64,000 nt of DNA from Alnus glutinosa (GCF_958979055.1 NC_084896.1:4964501-5028500), one strand, 5' to 3'; shown: positions 23,801 to 36,013, counted from the first letter of the stretch. A program made the numbers and translations. Notes: generated from the letters alone by a model not told the origin.

Positions 23801-26800
23801 GCCGCTTTTTCGCATCTTCTGTTTGCCGATGATACTCTGATTTTTTGTAGTGCTCATTCTTCTTAGTTGCGTCATTTGCGGGGGCTCTTCCTTCTATTTG
23901 AAGCTGCTTCAAGTTTGAAGGTTAACTTGGCTAAGTCAAACTTAATTCCAGTGGGGAATGTTGATCAAGTGTCAAGGTTAGCAGACATTCTAGGGTGTGG
24001 GATTGCTTCTTTGCCGGCGAAGTATCTTGGCCTTCCTTTGGGGGCTTCCTATAAGTCCACTCTTATTTGGGACGGGGTTATCGAGAAGATTGAGCATCGA
24101 CTGGCTAGTTGGAAAAGGTTATACCTATCCAAGGTTGGTAGGGTCACCCTTATTAAGAGTACCCTTGCCAATGTGCCTACTTATTTTTTTTTGTCTCTGT
24201 TCCCTATCCCAATGAGTGTTGCTTCTTGCATTGAGAAGTTAAAACGGGATTTTCTATGGGATGGGATGGGTGAAGAATTTAAATATCACCTGGTGAGTTG
24301 GTCGAAGGCTTGTACCCCAATTTCAGAAGGGGGGCTGGGATTTCGGAATTTGCTGAAGTTCAACCGCGCTTTGTTAGGCAAATGGTTGTAGCGGTTTGGT
24401 ATAGAGAGAGAGGCTTGGTGGAGAGTTGCGGTGGATTCCAAGTATGGCAGTTTGTGGGGTGGGTGGTGCTCACGCGAGCCTGTTGGTGCCTTTGGGGTGG
24501 GTTTGTGGAAGAATATTAGGAAAGGGTGGGAGACTTTCTCTAGTTTTATAAGATTTGAGGTGGGGGATGGGGTTAGAACAAAATTTTGGCATGATCTGTG
24601 GTGCGGGGATATGGTTTTGAAGGAAGCTTTTCCTGTTCTTTTTGGTATTGCTCGGGTGTAGGATGCCTCCGTAGCGGATAATATGGAGATTTTGGGCAGT
24701 TCTATTCAGTGGAACATGAGCTTTATTAGAGAGGCGCATGATTGGGAAGTGGGTGTTTTTACCTCCTTTTTTCAGGTGCTACATTCAGTCACAATGAATA
24801 GAGATCGTGCAGATAGGCTTTGGTGGGTCCCTTCCAAGAAATGTGTGTTCAAGGTCAAGACATACTTCAACTCCTTGGATGGCTCTGAAGGTAGTTCCTT
24901 TCCTTGGAAGAGTGTGTGGCGGACTCAGGCTCCCTCGAGGGCGGCTTTCTTTTCGTGGTCGACAGCCCTAGGCAAGATACTTACGGTGGATAATCTCAGG
25001 AAGAAGAATATCATCATGGTGGATAGATGTTGCTTGTGTAAGAGAGATGGAGAAACTGTGGATCACCTTCTTCTTCACTGTGATGTGGCTTCCACTCTGT
25101 GGATTCACGTTTTTACTCGGTTTGGTATGCCTTGGGTTATGCCTAAAAGAGTTATCGATTTATTTGCTTGTTGGTGAAAGTCTTGAAGACCAAGGAGTGC
25201 TGCGGTTTGGAAGATGTTGCCTATCTGCATTTTCTGGTGTGTTTGGAAATAAATAAATCTTAGGTGTTTCAAAGATCAGGAGAATTCTATGGAGGATATT
25301 TTAGCTTCATTTTTTCATACGATGTATCTGTGGACGGTGGCCTGTGTCACCTACGTCGATTAGCTATTCTGATTTTCTTGTTCGTTTTTCTTTTTCTAGT
25401 TAGGTGTTTCCTTTTGTATACTTCCAATGTACTAAGGGGCGCCTTACGCTTTCAATAAATCTATTTACTTATCAAAAAAAAAAATGCATTTAGCATATAG
25501 AATGGATTTTGATCAATCAAAGTCCAACATCGAAACAAAAGACGTTCTGTAAAATTTTGCCAGTTCTAGCCCTTTGAATGAATTGAGATGTAAGCATTTA
25601 CCGAGAAAACTGTGCACTGGCATGTACAGACTGTTCATCATCTTGATCATGAGAGTTATTTGCTTCAAGCGCAAGGGCTTCAAGATTAGGAGATGAACCA
25701 AAGGCAGGTGGTGGATGTATGCTGACAATTGAAAAGCCAGCTAGAAATGTCAGAATGTTAATTGCAAGCATCAAGCAGTAAAGCGAACAATCAAAAGAAG
25801 CAAACGAACAGAAAATAACTTTCATTTGTGGACTATCAATGTGAAACTTACGGGAACTTTTTTTAAAAAAATTAACTAAATATTTTAGGAAATAATAGAA
25901 AAAGACAAATAAAATAAATAAATAAACCTCTGTCTGCTTGAGCAGTTTATAGAACTTTGGGCAGCTTCTTCACGAGGAAAATCTGAATGCATGGAATCAA
26001 CCGAATGCCAATCATAAGTTGAATGAACCTGCAGAAAAGTATGATTGCCGGAATACATTCATTAAACAAAAAGGTTCCCAAAAAATAAAAGAAAAGAAAC
26101 AAGAAAAGAGAGAACAAATTATAAAAAACAGAAAAGTTTCTTTCCTTAAAACCATTATAAAAAAAAATATACATATAAAAAAGTAGAAGAGCGCAGAAAG
26201 GGAGCAAAAACAAAATGAGATTTAATCTGCTTCCTGATGTCAAATAAGATTCACTGTACAACCAGGTTAGGAAGATCGCAATACAGATTGCAATGACTAC
26301 AATAAATACCATCTCATCTTATTAGCATTTAAGGTGTAACGAGGAATTACAGTTTCATGATAACTAAGCATCAGTGATTCAAATGAGTCTAAATGGCCTT
26401 TTCATGGTTCATTAATTGTCTTACAAAGTGAAAAAAAGTATAATTCTATATTATATTTGCACATCTCGCCATTGTTCCACAAGGCAGAAGTCAAGTCGAG
26501 ATCAGTTCGAATGACTAGTATAGCAGGAAAGCAAAAAATCTGTGAAATACAGAAGAAACCAGTTATGAACAAAGCAGGCCGATTCCATTTCATCAAAATT
26601 AACCCAAGTCAAACCAGGTCAAACGTGTGAATCTTTCATAGTTCATAACCGGCACCCAGAAGAGACCTATGTAGTATATTATGGGTGTATCGACCCAGCT
26701 GACATTTCAGCACATAAATTAATCTGCTAACCAGACTGATATTTGGCACACGGTCAAGGTTCATGGAATGAGGTGTCCAGGATAGGGCTCTCAAACATCT

Positions 26801-27929
26801 ATATCCTTCTTTGTATATGATCGAGTATGACATAAAAATGGTCCATAAGGTCTTAAAGAGCATGCGGGGCCCGATTAAACCAAAGTTTGGAAGGTAATCG
26901 AGAAGGGAATACACTTCATTACTCATGACAATAACCATTCACCACACATGAAAAGAGGTTTCAAATTGTGAGGAAAAATACTCTTTCGATCCACAAGGCC
27001 AAGCACATATAGTCTGCATTAATTATAAAACTACAGGAACAAGTACCGAGTACTCGAACAATAATTGAGTAAGAAAGTATTATCCTGCTGGCTAGCTAGC
27101 GTATGAGCATCAAGAATGCAACGAGTCTACAATGTACGAGTAAGAAAATCAATTAACCTGCACGAGGCGGACTTCAATCGCAGGACGTCTATCGGGATCG
27201 TGAGCCGAATGCAGCAATCTCTTGTGCATAAGAACATCGTCTGGCCTCTGCACATTCACATCCAGCGCATACCTGCAACGCATTTGATCAAATAGCTCAA
27301 AAACTCATTCAACGAAACCAAGAACGCCTTTCTTTTTCTGTAAATACGAAAACTTTACCAATAAGCTCACAGTAAAACCATAAAAGTCGTAATCACAATA
27401 ATCCACGAAGTCACAGAAACTAATAGTCCTATTAAACCTCGAATCATCCAAAAAACAATGTGTAAAAGAAATATCAAATCGAATCCATTCTACTCCGTCT
27501 CAATCTGAACAAACTTTATGCAATATGCTTGTCCACTAAACGACATCACGCACCAAAACACAAAAATATAAAAGAAGAGAAAAAGAATTTATCGAAGATC
27601 AACCAAAACCTCGATCAGTATAGTACACGTATAGTTATACACACATTTACGCAAGCATACATACAATCCTACATACGTATATACACATACAAATCTATAT
27701 ATGGAGAGGTTTAGGGTAAAGGTAGGGACCGAGTGGGGAGGCGATTGAAGTGAGCCCAAAGCTGGTCTTCGAAGCCAGGCTGAATAGCCTCCTCGTTGTT
27801 CGAATCCCTCAGGCGCCGGAGAACCTCATTGTACACCTCCAGCTTCTGCCGCTGATGCGGAGTCCGCACCGGCGACGTCGACGAGTCCTGCGACCTACTC
27901 CCGCAGCTCTCCGCGTCCTCCATCACCAT
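14875..27929 (-). CDS. ACT-domain Raf-like Ser/Thr/Tyr kinase (STY8/STY17/STY46 group)
   Basis: Sixteen phase-consistent exons: 27929-27730, 27272-27158, 26028-25928, 25721-25602, 22317-22263, 21306-21196, 20872-20822, 20643-20468, 20364-20257, 17668-17595, 17470-17295, 16554-16459, 15881-15801, 15704-15651, 15426-15292, 14955-14875; 577 aa. Arabidopsis STY8/17/46 are cytosolic kinases that phosphorylate chloroplast transit peptides. An ACT domain lies at about 180-251. The kinase domain spans about 298-550: glycine loop [16 protein letters not shown] lysine 323, HRDLKAAN with Asp417, DFG at 435-437, and APE at 459-461. The start [12 protein letters not shown] and total length agree with STY46. 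Exon 1 ends in an unusual donor, CG|GTCCCT. Introns 4, 5 and 9 are swollen by transposons. Which of the three paralogues it matches is not decided. Confidence 0.95.
18668..19168 (+). mobile_element. TRIM (miniature LTR retrotransposon) in kinase intron 9
   Basis: Two ~203-bp direct repeats (18668-18870 and 18965-19168) both begin TGTAA. They share GAAGATGAATAGCC, ACTCATGG-TGCTAGTTCCAC and GGTTCCTTACTAGGTGA. Right after the first comes TGATATCACAGC, close to the usual tRNA-Met primer-binding complement TGGTATCAGAGC. Just before the second is the purine tract AGAGAAAGAGA. The internal part is under 100 bp and non-coding. No clear target duplication. Related LTR-like copies lie at 36014-36235 and about 40398-40530. 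Confidence 0.8.
19425..19960 (+). mobile_element. LINE fragment, zinc-binding RT C-terminal region
   Basis: The frame encodes a decayed version of the same zf-RVT-like region seen in the LINE at 23252-25480. Compare [33 protein letters not shown] here with PWKSVWRTQ...[20 protein letters not shown] there, plus the Cys cluster [11 protein letters not shown]. It is truncated at both ends. It lies antisense to the kinase gene in intron 9. Confidence 0.75.
21489..22091. mobile_element. hAT-type MITE with 8-bp target duplication, kinase intron 5
   Basis: CTTACAAG occurs at 21481-21488 and 22092-22099. The termini TAGGGGTGAAAATG and, reverse-complemented from the right end, TAGGAGTAAAAATG form the inverted repeat. 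Sub-terminal regions repeat GGATGCGG and ATCCGCATCCGCAT in both orientations, typical of transposase-binding clusters. Length is 603 bp and there is no meaningful open frame. Confidence 0.85.
22382..22867 (-). mobile_element. LINE-tailed retroinsertion with 15-bp target duplication
   Basis: AAAGTATAGCCAGTT flanks both sides (22367-22381 and 22868-22882). The poly-T/TTATAAGTAAG end and the GCGTAAGGCGCCCCTAAGTACA motif match the LINE 3' end near 25430-25470 read in reverse. The body differs from that LINE. It has repeated CAACCCACCACCCAC segments, and a minus-strand acidic frame ([19 protein letters not shown]...) that stops in DAMEEEF* and continues after the stop. Located in kinase intron 4. 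Confidence 0.8.
23252..25480 (+). mobile_element. 5'-truncated LINE with decayed reverse transcriptase ORF
   Basis: Flanked by AAAATGCATTT at 23241-23251 and 25481-25491 and ending in a short poly-A. One frame runs through an RT domain ([30 protein letters not shown], the catalytic FADD in [10 protein letters not shown]) and then a zinc-binding RT tail ([19 protein letters not shown]). Premature stops interrupt the frame at 23864, 24389, 24659 and 25175, with more beyond, but no frameshift was found over roughly 1.9 kb. The endonuclease half is absent. It sits antisense in kinase intron 4. Confidence 0.92.
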
Positions 27930-28130
27930 CGAAAACGAACCAAAACCATACGAAAAAATGCCAGAAAGTGAGAGAGACCGAGAGAGAGAGAGAGAGAGAC
28001 AGAGAGGATCTTTTGGTGTTTGGTTTACGTGAAACTGGGGGTTGATTTTGGAGAACCGAAGAAACGACGAGCTCGGTTTATATGGAAAACGCAGATTTGG
28101 AGAAAGGCTTAAACAAACTGAATACAAAAA
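27930..28130 (-). promoter_or_regulatory. 5' leader of the kinase gene with (CT)n tract
   Basis: On the coding strand a CTCTCTCTCTCTCTCTCT run (about 27981-28000) lies 50-70 bp before the ATG, a common feature of plant leaders. A longer in-frame opening with upstream Met codons exists, but its residues are low-complexity. The start at [12 protein letters not shown] is preferred by family likeness. Confidence 0.5.
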
Positions 28131-28149
28131 TATAAAGATTATCGAATAA

Positions 28150-30185
28150 AGAGTGTGTGTTTTATACTATGAGTGAATGTTTAGCGGCTAGAGCGCACCA
28201 CTGAGTCACGAGGAGGTGGATTACCCCAAAGCTGATCCGCTTGCTAATTTCGGATTTTTATTTTATTATTCTTGCTAATTAGCATGTAATTAATGAGATG
28301 AGATATGTATCAACTTTTACGGGACTTCCTCTTCACCTTTTACCTTTTTACTCTGCCAAAAATTTTGAACCCACGAGAAGAGCTTCGAATTTGACACTTT
28401 AATTATTTTTTTTAATGACCCCTTGATTGAGGGATATGACCCCTTGGATTTAGGGATGTGCTTGTTGTTTAAATGGTAAGAACTAAGAAGATCGTACAAG
28501 TGCTTCTTTTGATTTTAATATATAATACAAATATTTTACTTTATTTTCTAAATATTTTAACATAATTGTTTGGTGAATTTGTAAAGGAGATAATTTTCTT
28601 CTCAATTGAGTTCAAGTAATTACGAAAAATTTTGTCTATTTTTAAAATCTTAATAATTATTTTTTATTAAATGTTTCAAAAAAATTATCTTAGTAATCTC
28701 AAGAGAAATTATCTTTTTACGTCTCTTATACAAATCAACTATTAAATATGTATAACCAACATATAAGTCGTGCCAATTAAATGATTAATTTAAAAAAGAG
28801 ATTTACATGATATGTATGTGTACATGTAGATGTACAAAAAGAACTAATCTTAATGTTTCATTAGTTCATTAATTTTCTCACTAAAGTAATAAAACTTAAA
28901 TCATTTTACTAAAAATAATCTAGTAAATCTAGGCGATCATTATTTAATGTATAAAAAAAAAAAAAAAAAAACTTTTATATATAAAGATATACAGATAATA
29001 TTAACTTTGTTATAATACATTTGACTAAATATTATATTTTCTTAAGTCGACTATCACAATATATGATGGCTAGTGTGATATGCCAAAGTAAACAGTCAAA
29101 TTGATATATAAAGGTGGTGCATATGCTAAGGTTTATCCCTTCTTCTGTTTTCTTATAATATATATATACATTATAATACGAGAGAATTCATACGTGTGAG
29201 TGTGTGACCCATTAAGAATGATAGACTGGCGTTACATCAGATACTCTTTTCTTAATTTATGGGTGTAATTATAATGAACAAATCTGGTTGAAGAATCTCC
29301 CATGAGTAAGAATCCATGATGCCCAAACCCCACCTTCCTGTCCAGCCAATGGGAGCTCTCCGTTCTCTCCCACTCCACTTACTACATGGCCAAAAGAGGA
29401 ACCAAATGGCATATTCTGGGCGCCCCACTGGTTTTGGATAAGCTCGCACTGAAAAGACACTCATGTCCTCACTGACCACTTTTGTTATTATTGTTACACC
29501 TTTTTTTTTCCGCCCTATGTGGTGCTAAATCAAAATGATCCGCCTCTGACATTATATAGCCACCTCCTAAATGCTTGGAGCAATGGTCCAAATATATATA
29601 AGGCCCATATTTGTAATTTTCAGCCTGAGCATATGAATCTTGGTCACCAAGCAAAAGCTGGGGTATCCTTGTCGTTAATCAATGCCAAGACTCTGATAGA
29701 ATGGATCGGACGGATGAAAAGGATTGGATTTATCTTAAGTCAGAATTTTATGGTGTTGTATTTGTGTTAAGGTAAGAAGTGAATATTAATGCTAGAAATT
29801 ATATCTCTCACTCATCTCATGTCTACTAATGTTGTATTTATCAGTTCTTTATTTTTATTTTTATTTTATGATTGATCTAAAAGTTGATAAACACTATTAT
29901 GACAATCCAGTAACATAAAATGAGATGGAGGTGTGATTTTTATTCTTATAAAATAATGTCTAATTTGGTTCGCAGAATAGACTCCTCCAAAGGTTTCTTC
30001 CTTGAAATAATTATTTTTATTGTAATAACTATTCCCTTACAAAGATGAATACTTATTCATTTAAAAAATGAGAACAATAGGAATAGACTACATTTTTCAG
30101 GAAAAAAAACAAAAAAAACTAATTATTTTTCATTTTCTTTCATTTTTTTTTTTGTTGAAAAAAAAGGAAAAAAAAAAAAAAAAAA
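28150..30185. other. AT-rich intergenic sequence
   Basis: No supportable gene. A less AT-rich patch at 29250-29470 gives several overlapping frames with no recognisable family. A poly-A run lies at about 28952-28970. Confidence 0.4.
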
Positions 30186-30189
30186 AAAA

Positions 30190-30345
30190 ACCAAAACCCC
30201 CCTTATAGTGGCTGGCCGACCACCCATTGGGGTGGTAGGCTAGTCACATATGGAGCCGGGGGTAGTCGCGATGAGTATTTGGGGGCGGCTTGGCCACCTA
30301 CCAAAGAGCTGGGGGTGGTCTCACCCACCCACTAGTTTTTTTTTA
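30190..30345. repeat. GC-rich GGTGG/CCACC repeat block
   Basis: Contains GGCTGGCCGACCACCCATTGGGGTGG and GGGGGCGGCTTGGCCACC, an imperfect dyad. Similar blocks occur at about 51517-51590 and 52605-52668 inside the insertion upstream of the GGPPS-subunit gene. It is likely the core of a foldback non-autonomous DNA element whose ends I could not fix here. Confidence 0.5.
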
Positions 30346-30349
30346 AAAG

Positions 30350-32020
30350 AATAATGTGGATGTTTTTTTAGTAATTTTGATTGGAGTCCAATTAAGTATA
30401 CGAATTGTTATCAAACCAAAGAGTATGAATAACCATTCTATTCCACTATCTTTTTATAATTTTATTTTCGATAATAACTATTTTATTTTTTAATAGAATA
30501 CTCATTACTCAAATCAAACTAGGCCTAAACTTTTCGCTATAAAATAGCTATTCTTTATTTCAAATGCAATAAAAAATATCTCTTAAGAGTACTATTCTTA
30601 TCTGGTTAGCCAAAATAGCCCAATACATCTGGCTTGGTAAATTGTTATAACGCTCACCAAATACGAAAAAAAAAATTAATAATAATAATTATAAAATCTC
30701 TAATATTCTCTTTTTTTGAACAAAATAAAAATAAAAATAAAAAACAAATAAATGAAATAAAGATGGAGCAAAAATATTTAAATGGGAAATCGTCAATGCG
30801 GGGTTTGTTGGACTCAGTTCATGATTTAAATGTGAAATACAGGCCAAAGGGAACAACGAAAAGCCGTGACATTGTGGGTGAGTCTGTGTTTGATGTAAGC
30901 TTCTGAGGTATACAATGAAGATGAGCGATAAGAAACGTGACACTTCATTCACATGGTACTTTCCTACTGTTTGGAAACATAAATATATATTATCATCGCC
31001 CCCGAGCGATATAAGAATCTCAACCGACATTATTCAATTGCTATACTACTTTTTGGGGGCCTTTTTTGCCACCCGGCCAATTCTAGCTCGCAAACTCATC
31101 TTTCTTCGGTGCTCAATGGACCACCATATATACTTTCTTGAAAATGCATGCAAATGGGTTATTAGTTTACACCTTACCTTACAGTAAATTCAAAACTATA
31201 TTAATGTAAGTGCTCTAAATAGTTGAATGTGTATGTGGTTATCTGCACGGCCATTGATATGACAATAAATAATCTAGAGGCCATTCAACAAAAAAGCTGG
31301 AAAGGTTTAGGAGCTATATATCTGCCCTTAATTAGATAGTTATTGCACGATTATGTGTTCATTAAGTGACAAATAATTAATTAAGCAACAGCCACCGGCC
31401 AGAACCCTTTCAAAGAATCTTGCATAAAAATGGTCATAATTAATGCTCCAAAAAATGGTATATATGACTTCCCATAGTCCAAAAACACTCTCTATTTAGC
31501 ATTTCCTTCATAATTCAAGCGGGCCAGCATAATGGGTGTGAAGAATTTATAAAAAAAATTACAGACATTGTTGATGGTACGTGTTACCTAACATGTCCTA
31601 GCTAGCTACTTAGCTTAGTTATAGTTCAAAATTAATTAGGCACAATGTACTTGTACATTATTATTCATTTATTTAATTATGATGAGTACATGATGCACCT
31701 TAATTAATATATATATATTAATACAGCTTGATAATCTAGAACCTCACAAGCTAAACATGCAAATCGTGGATCTGTTTTGTAATAAACTAATCGATAATCA
31801 TCCATATACAATAAACAAACTTAAATTAATGCATTTTGATTATATATATATATATGGTGCTGTAACCAACGGCGACATTATATAGTGTGCGCAGTAACCA
31901 CAGAGAAGTAGCGTTTTTTTTTTTTTTTCAATTCTTTTTCTAGTATATAATCTGGGTACAATATGGGCAGTACATGCTAGAAATCCAAAATAATATGAGT
32001 AATGCTACATGTCATTTTAT
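30350..32020. other. AT-rich intergenic sequence
   Basis: The opposing open frames around 30634-31187 lack recognisable domains. (TA)n microsatellites lie near 31708-31720 and 31841-31855. I see no supportable gene. Confidence 0.35.
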
Positions 32021-32022
32021 GG

Positions 32023-32326
32023 ATACGTTTGAGATTGTAATTTTGTAAACAAAAAAAATGCGATTTTAAATCAAATCACAAAAAATAAATTGTTTGGGAA
32101 TTACGTTTTTACAAAAACTCTGATTTGAAAATGCAGAAAACTGTTTTTTCAAATCGCAGAAAATTGGATCTTTTTAGAAAACGCATAATTTTAAAGCCTA
32201 ACTTGCAATTTTAAATGTCAAACTGTGATTTTGCCAAACGTTTAACTGTGTTTTTAAAAATCATTTTTTCAAATCACATATTTTTAAATCGTACTTTTTG
32301 AAATCGTAAACCCAAACGGACCATAT
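32023..32326. mobile_element. Non-autonomous element family A copy
   Basis: Left GGATACGTTTGAGATTGTAATTTTG and right TTGAAATCGTAAACCCAAACGGACC are inverted-repeat ends. Internal motifs TTTTGCCAAACGTTTAACTG and AAAATGCAGAA match the copy at 54739-54980. Non-coding. Confidence 0.65.
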
Positions 32327-32335
32327 ATTCTCAAA

Positions 32336-32612
32336 AATGGACGTGTCTTTTAAAATTATTATTGGATTTGAGATAAATCATTATTGAATTTTAATCAAAT
32401 GATAATTTTAAAAGTCACATCAGTTTTGAAGAACATGGGGTGTCATTTATAATTACATATTCACATAAGACTCAAGTAATACTATACGGCGGACTTATGT
32501 CCTTTTATTCTCTAAAAGTGAAGTGACTTTTAAAATCACAATTGAATAAAAATTTAATAATAATAAATCTTAAATTCAATAATAATTTTAAAAGCTGAAT
32601 TATCTTTGGAGA
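32336..32612. repeat. Degenerate hairpin-MITE-like repeats
   Basis: Two related blocks, about 32345-32430 and 32515-32605, repeat the pattern CTTTTAAAAT...AATAATAA/TTATTATT...AATTTTAAAAG. This resembles the hairpin elements at 35060-35222 and 53577-53742. Boundaries are uncertain. Confidence 0.4.
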
Positions 32613-32899
32613 TCGATAACACTTGTACGAATACGTGGTGAGACAATCCAAAATTTAGTTAATTAAGCTTATAAATGGATACTATACGACCTAAATTGGT
32701 AGCTAGACGGCAAATTATTGAAAATGTCAATCCATATAATCTACCCAGTAACCGGAGGTCCTGGATAATGGGGGATGATTAGGAAATTTATTGAAAATGT
32801 TATCATCACGAACTAACGCATGAATATAGTATTAGCTAGATTAGATAGGAACTAATTACGTGATGGGATGAATTTCCAAAAAATAAAATAAAAAAATAA

Positions 32900-33225
32900 A
32901 AAAATAACGTGATGGGTCTGATGGGATGAGGAAAACCGGCTTCGTGCCACCACGTGGCGAGCCTCGAAGGGCACGAGGAAGAATTTGACCTGCTCGAGAA
33001 CAAAGCTGGACGGAAATGAGTTGATGACGTGGAAAAGTGACCCTTGGAGGTGGCGAAGGGCCAGCACTCAGGAACGAGAGTGGATGAGATCGAGGTTTGC
33101 CAGCGAAGCGGCAAGTCGTCGCCACCGTACGTAATAGCCGTTGGAATAAGTAATATGCTCTGAGACTTGTCCAAGCTAGGTCCAGCTCGATCTGTTCCGA
33201 TAAAATATGTTATCCAAAACAAATC
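32900..33225 (-). other. GC-rich island with overlapping open frames, unidentified
   Basis: A roughly 300-bp stretch, clearly richer in GC than its surroundings, stays open in more than one minus-strand frame. One frame reads LRHLQGSLFHVINSFPSSF and another reads GPSLDKSQSILLIPTAITYG. It could be a captured exon or gene remnant. No family recognised and no splice partners found. Confidence 0.25.
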
Positions 33226-35058
33226 AGTGTTTGGTGCTTGCCTTTTAAGTCAAAATAGAGAACAGGATAGTGTTGTCGGTGATACTGGACAAGTTATACC
33301 GACAGGCTGACACCATAATAGTCATCTCTTTCTTGTACATTTCGAAGGCCTTTGTTTACCCTTTTTAAACCAAATATGAAAGTTTTTCTTTATAAAGCGT
33401 GTTAAAAAATAAATAAATTATCTCAGTACTGGCAAATGAGTTGGCTCTCTACGTTAAGGCAGTTCGAATGGTTTAATTTATCCATACGTAAACACACTTA
33501 ATATTGTAATTAACTTTGACTAGTACTAAGTCGTTGCAATAGTTACTCACGAGTCACGACCATGATTATGAATAAATTACGATCATTATTACGTACCACA
33601 AAATAATGAAGTGAAACAATAAGCCAAAATATATCAAAGGCTACGACAGTGAAATTATTGTCCCTACCGATGGTCGATGCTTGACGATTATTATCTGCTA
33701 TAATTGAAAAGGAAAAAAAGAAAAAGAAAAAGGAGAGAATAAAAATAAAATAAGTTGCTAAAACCAGATCGACCACATGTAACCCGCATGCAGTCGATCG
33801 ACCATGTTGATGATCGAGTATCTTATAGCACCTTATTCTCACGCTAATGGGTGATTATTATTTTAATAAATCATGTGCTGAAATTAGTCATTAAAGAAAT
33901 ATCAACATGCGCACCTCCTTATATATCCAAAGGAAAAAGGTACGTTATAAGAAAAAAGATAGTTTGAGGTTATGAAAATATGTTGCCTTTTCTAGGCTAG
34001 CTAGCTAGAGAATATTGTCAAGTGGGATCGAAAGTACTTAACATGGTTTTCTTTTCTGCGCGCATGTGGTACTTTGATAATTGGCTGTGTTACTTAATGT
34101 TGTCCTGTTAAATTAATTAATGTTAATGCATGAATTTGTTTAAGGCCAGGGAACCTGCATGTGCTATATATGAGAGAAACTCCTCGTATAGCTGTTCTCA
34201 GGTTTTTGCGTGGCTTAAAAAGCAAAAGGATTGAAAAAGCTAGCTAGCCCAATCACTTGGACATCGTTTTGCTTTTTGTAAAGTGTTTATATATAACTTT
34301 GTGAGAAATGCTGCTGAGAGTACTCTTATTCTTATTCTTATTCCTATATTTTTAAGTGTACTTTTTTTATAAAGCAGTAAAAATAATTTTTTGATAAAAT
34401 ATTTAATACTGCTTTGTCCAGTCTAATGATGATTTTTACTGTCACATTAAACACTGTGTACTTGAGACTGTAAAAATGAGAATGTATATAACATTTCTCA
34501 TAAGGTATTATCATTCGAATACTATATATGTTGATATATATATATGAATAAGGATTTTCAGCAATTTTTCATTCAAATTGTTAATAACTTAGGCAGCACA
34601 TACACACATAAAATTCCCTTGTCCAAATAAGTAGTCGAGCAGCCCAAAAAATTTATTTGGTCAGTCCCATATATATATATATTCAATTCGATGGAACAAC
34701 CACTCTCGCTTTTAAAATTAGCCTCGTGCTTTTCGAGAAGCAGAGGTAAGATTGACTGATGATAAATCTCCGATTTCTCTTTTAAGTTATTCGAATTTCT
34801 GTAAGACAGACTAATAACAGACCTTCATCCTTGTCGTATAAGAATGTCATAATTGACCACTTAAAAAAAAAAAAAAACAATGTCAGTTTTTGTATGATAA
34901 ACAATACGCTCTTAATTATTTCACTAATTATTGTAAAAACTAAAGTATGCATGCCTAGCATTTTGCATATGAGATATATTTCTTTAAAATTAAGAAGAAA
35001 AAAACACATAATTAGAAAAAGGAACATACAAACTAGGAGGTAGGAACAAGTAATTCTA
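33226..35058. other. AT-rich intergenic sequence
   Basis: No supportable gene. Short (TA)n and GCTAGCTAG runs are present. The minus-strand frames at 33543-33842 and 34782-35027 are hydrophobic low-complexity products of A/T-rich DNA. Confidence 0.35.
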
Positions 35059-35059
35059 A

Positions 35060-35222
35060 AAGTCCCTCATGTGTCACTTTTATGTCCCTTAAAAAATGAG
35101 CCAAGTAACTTTTAAAATCAACGTTTGATCAAAATTCAATAGTAATCAATCACAAGCCCAATGGTAATTTTGAAGGCCACCTCATTTTTAAAGGGGCACA
35201 AAAGTGATACATGAGGAACTTC
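35060..35222. mobile_element. Hairpin MITE, about 163 bp
   Basis: Almost the whole element folds back. The left arm AAGTCCCTCATGTGTCACTT pairs with the right arm, whose reverse complement is AAGTTCCTCATGTATCACTT; pairing extends about 60 bp. It is followed by a poly-T of about 42 bp (35231-35274). Confidence 0.75.
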
Positions 35223-35225
35223 TAA

Positions 35226-35274
<49 letters not shown>

Positions 35275-35275
<1 letters not shown>

Positions 35276-36012
35276 ACATCAAGAGGGGAGAAGAGATGAA
35301 AGATTCAAAGTAGTGACTTCCGCTTCATGAGGCTTGATTTCAAGCCGATTAAACTATTCTTTCGGGACGACTTCTAACATTATTCAGTAGCAACAAGTAG
35401 GCGTATTCATTGAATACATACAATATCTTGATCCATTGAATGTGGACGTACACAATAATCCATTGAATGTGGACATATTTACCTCCTTTCGTCAACTTTC
35501 TTTTTGGCAGTGACGTGTGTATATAAATATACATGATCATATATATATATATACACACACATATTATAATCATTAAAAATAATATGATTTTTTTAGATGT
35601 AATTAGTAGTAAATTAATTACTAAATTGAAACCATTACTGCGTGTTAAGTTCAAATATCTTTTCGTAGTTTACAAAAATAAAAAGTAAAGAAAAATATCA
35701 CAGTAAAAATTGATTACCCTCTCTAGTTAGCTCTATGTCTCTCTTAAAAAAGCACACGCACGGACGCATATATAAATTTCTTAAGCAGTTTAATTGATGA
35801 TCAAAATGAGTTTAAGGGGAAAATATTATGTGGGAATAAAGATGAAAAGAAAGGGTTGGTTGATTAATTACAAAGGACAAATATTTTAAAAAGATTTAAA
35901 ACAAAAAAAGTACAGAAATAAAGGTAAAAGATGGAAAAAGAAAAAGATATATCCCACTCAAAAGATTCTTTTAAGAAAATTTTAGAAACAAATTACTGAG
36001 TTTATTGGGGTT
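35275..36012. other. AT-rich intergenic sequence
   Basis: Contains a duplicated ATCCATTGAATGTGGACGTA-like segment (35430-35475) and (TA)/(CA) microsatellites near 35540-35562. No gene seen. Confidence 0.35.
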
Positions 36013-36013
36013 T

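Noticed and set aside
23867..24391. Separate 174-aa gene
   Set aside because: It continues in frame with the preceding LINE RT segment after a TAG; it is part of the same retrotransposon.
29252..29479. 75-aa minus frame with Trp/Arg-rich sequence
   Set aside because: Overlapping frames are equally open, and there is no domain, splice support or family likeness.
30190..30345. GC-rich dyad as a microRNA precursor
   Set aside because: Similar blocks recur within transposon-like insertions, and pairing is spread over a repeat rather than a single ~21-nt duplex.
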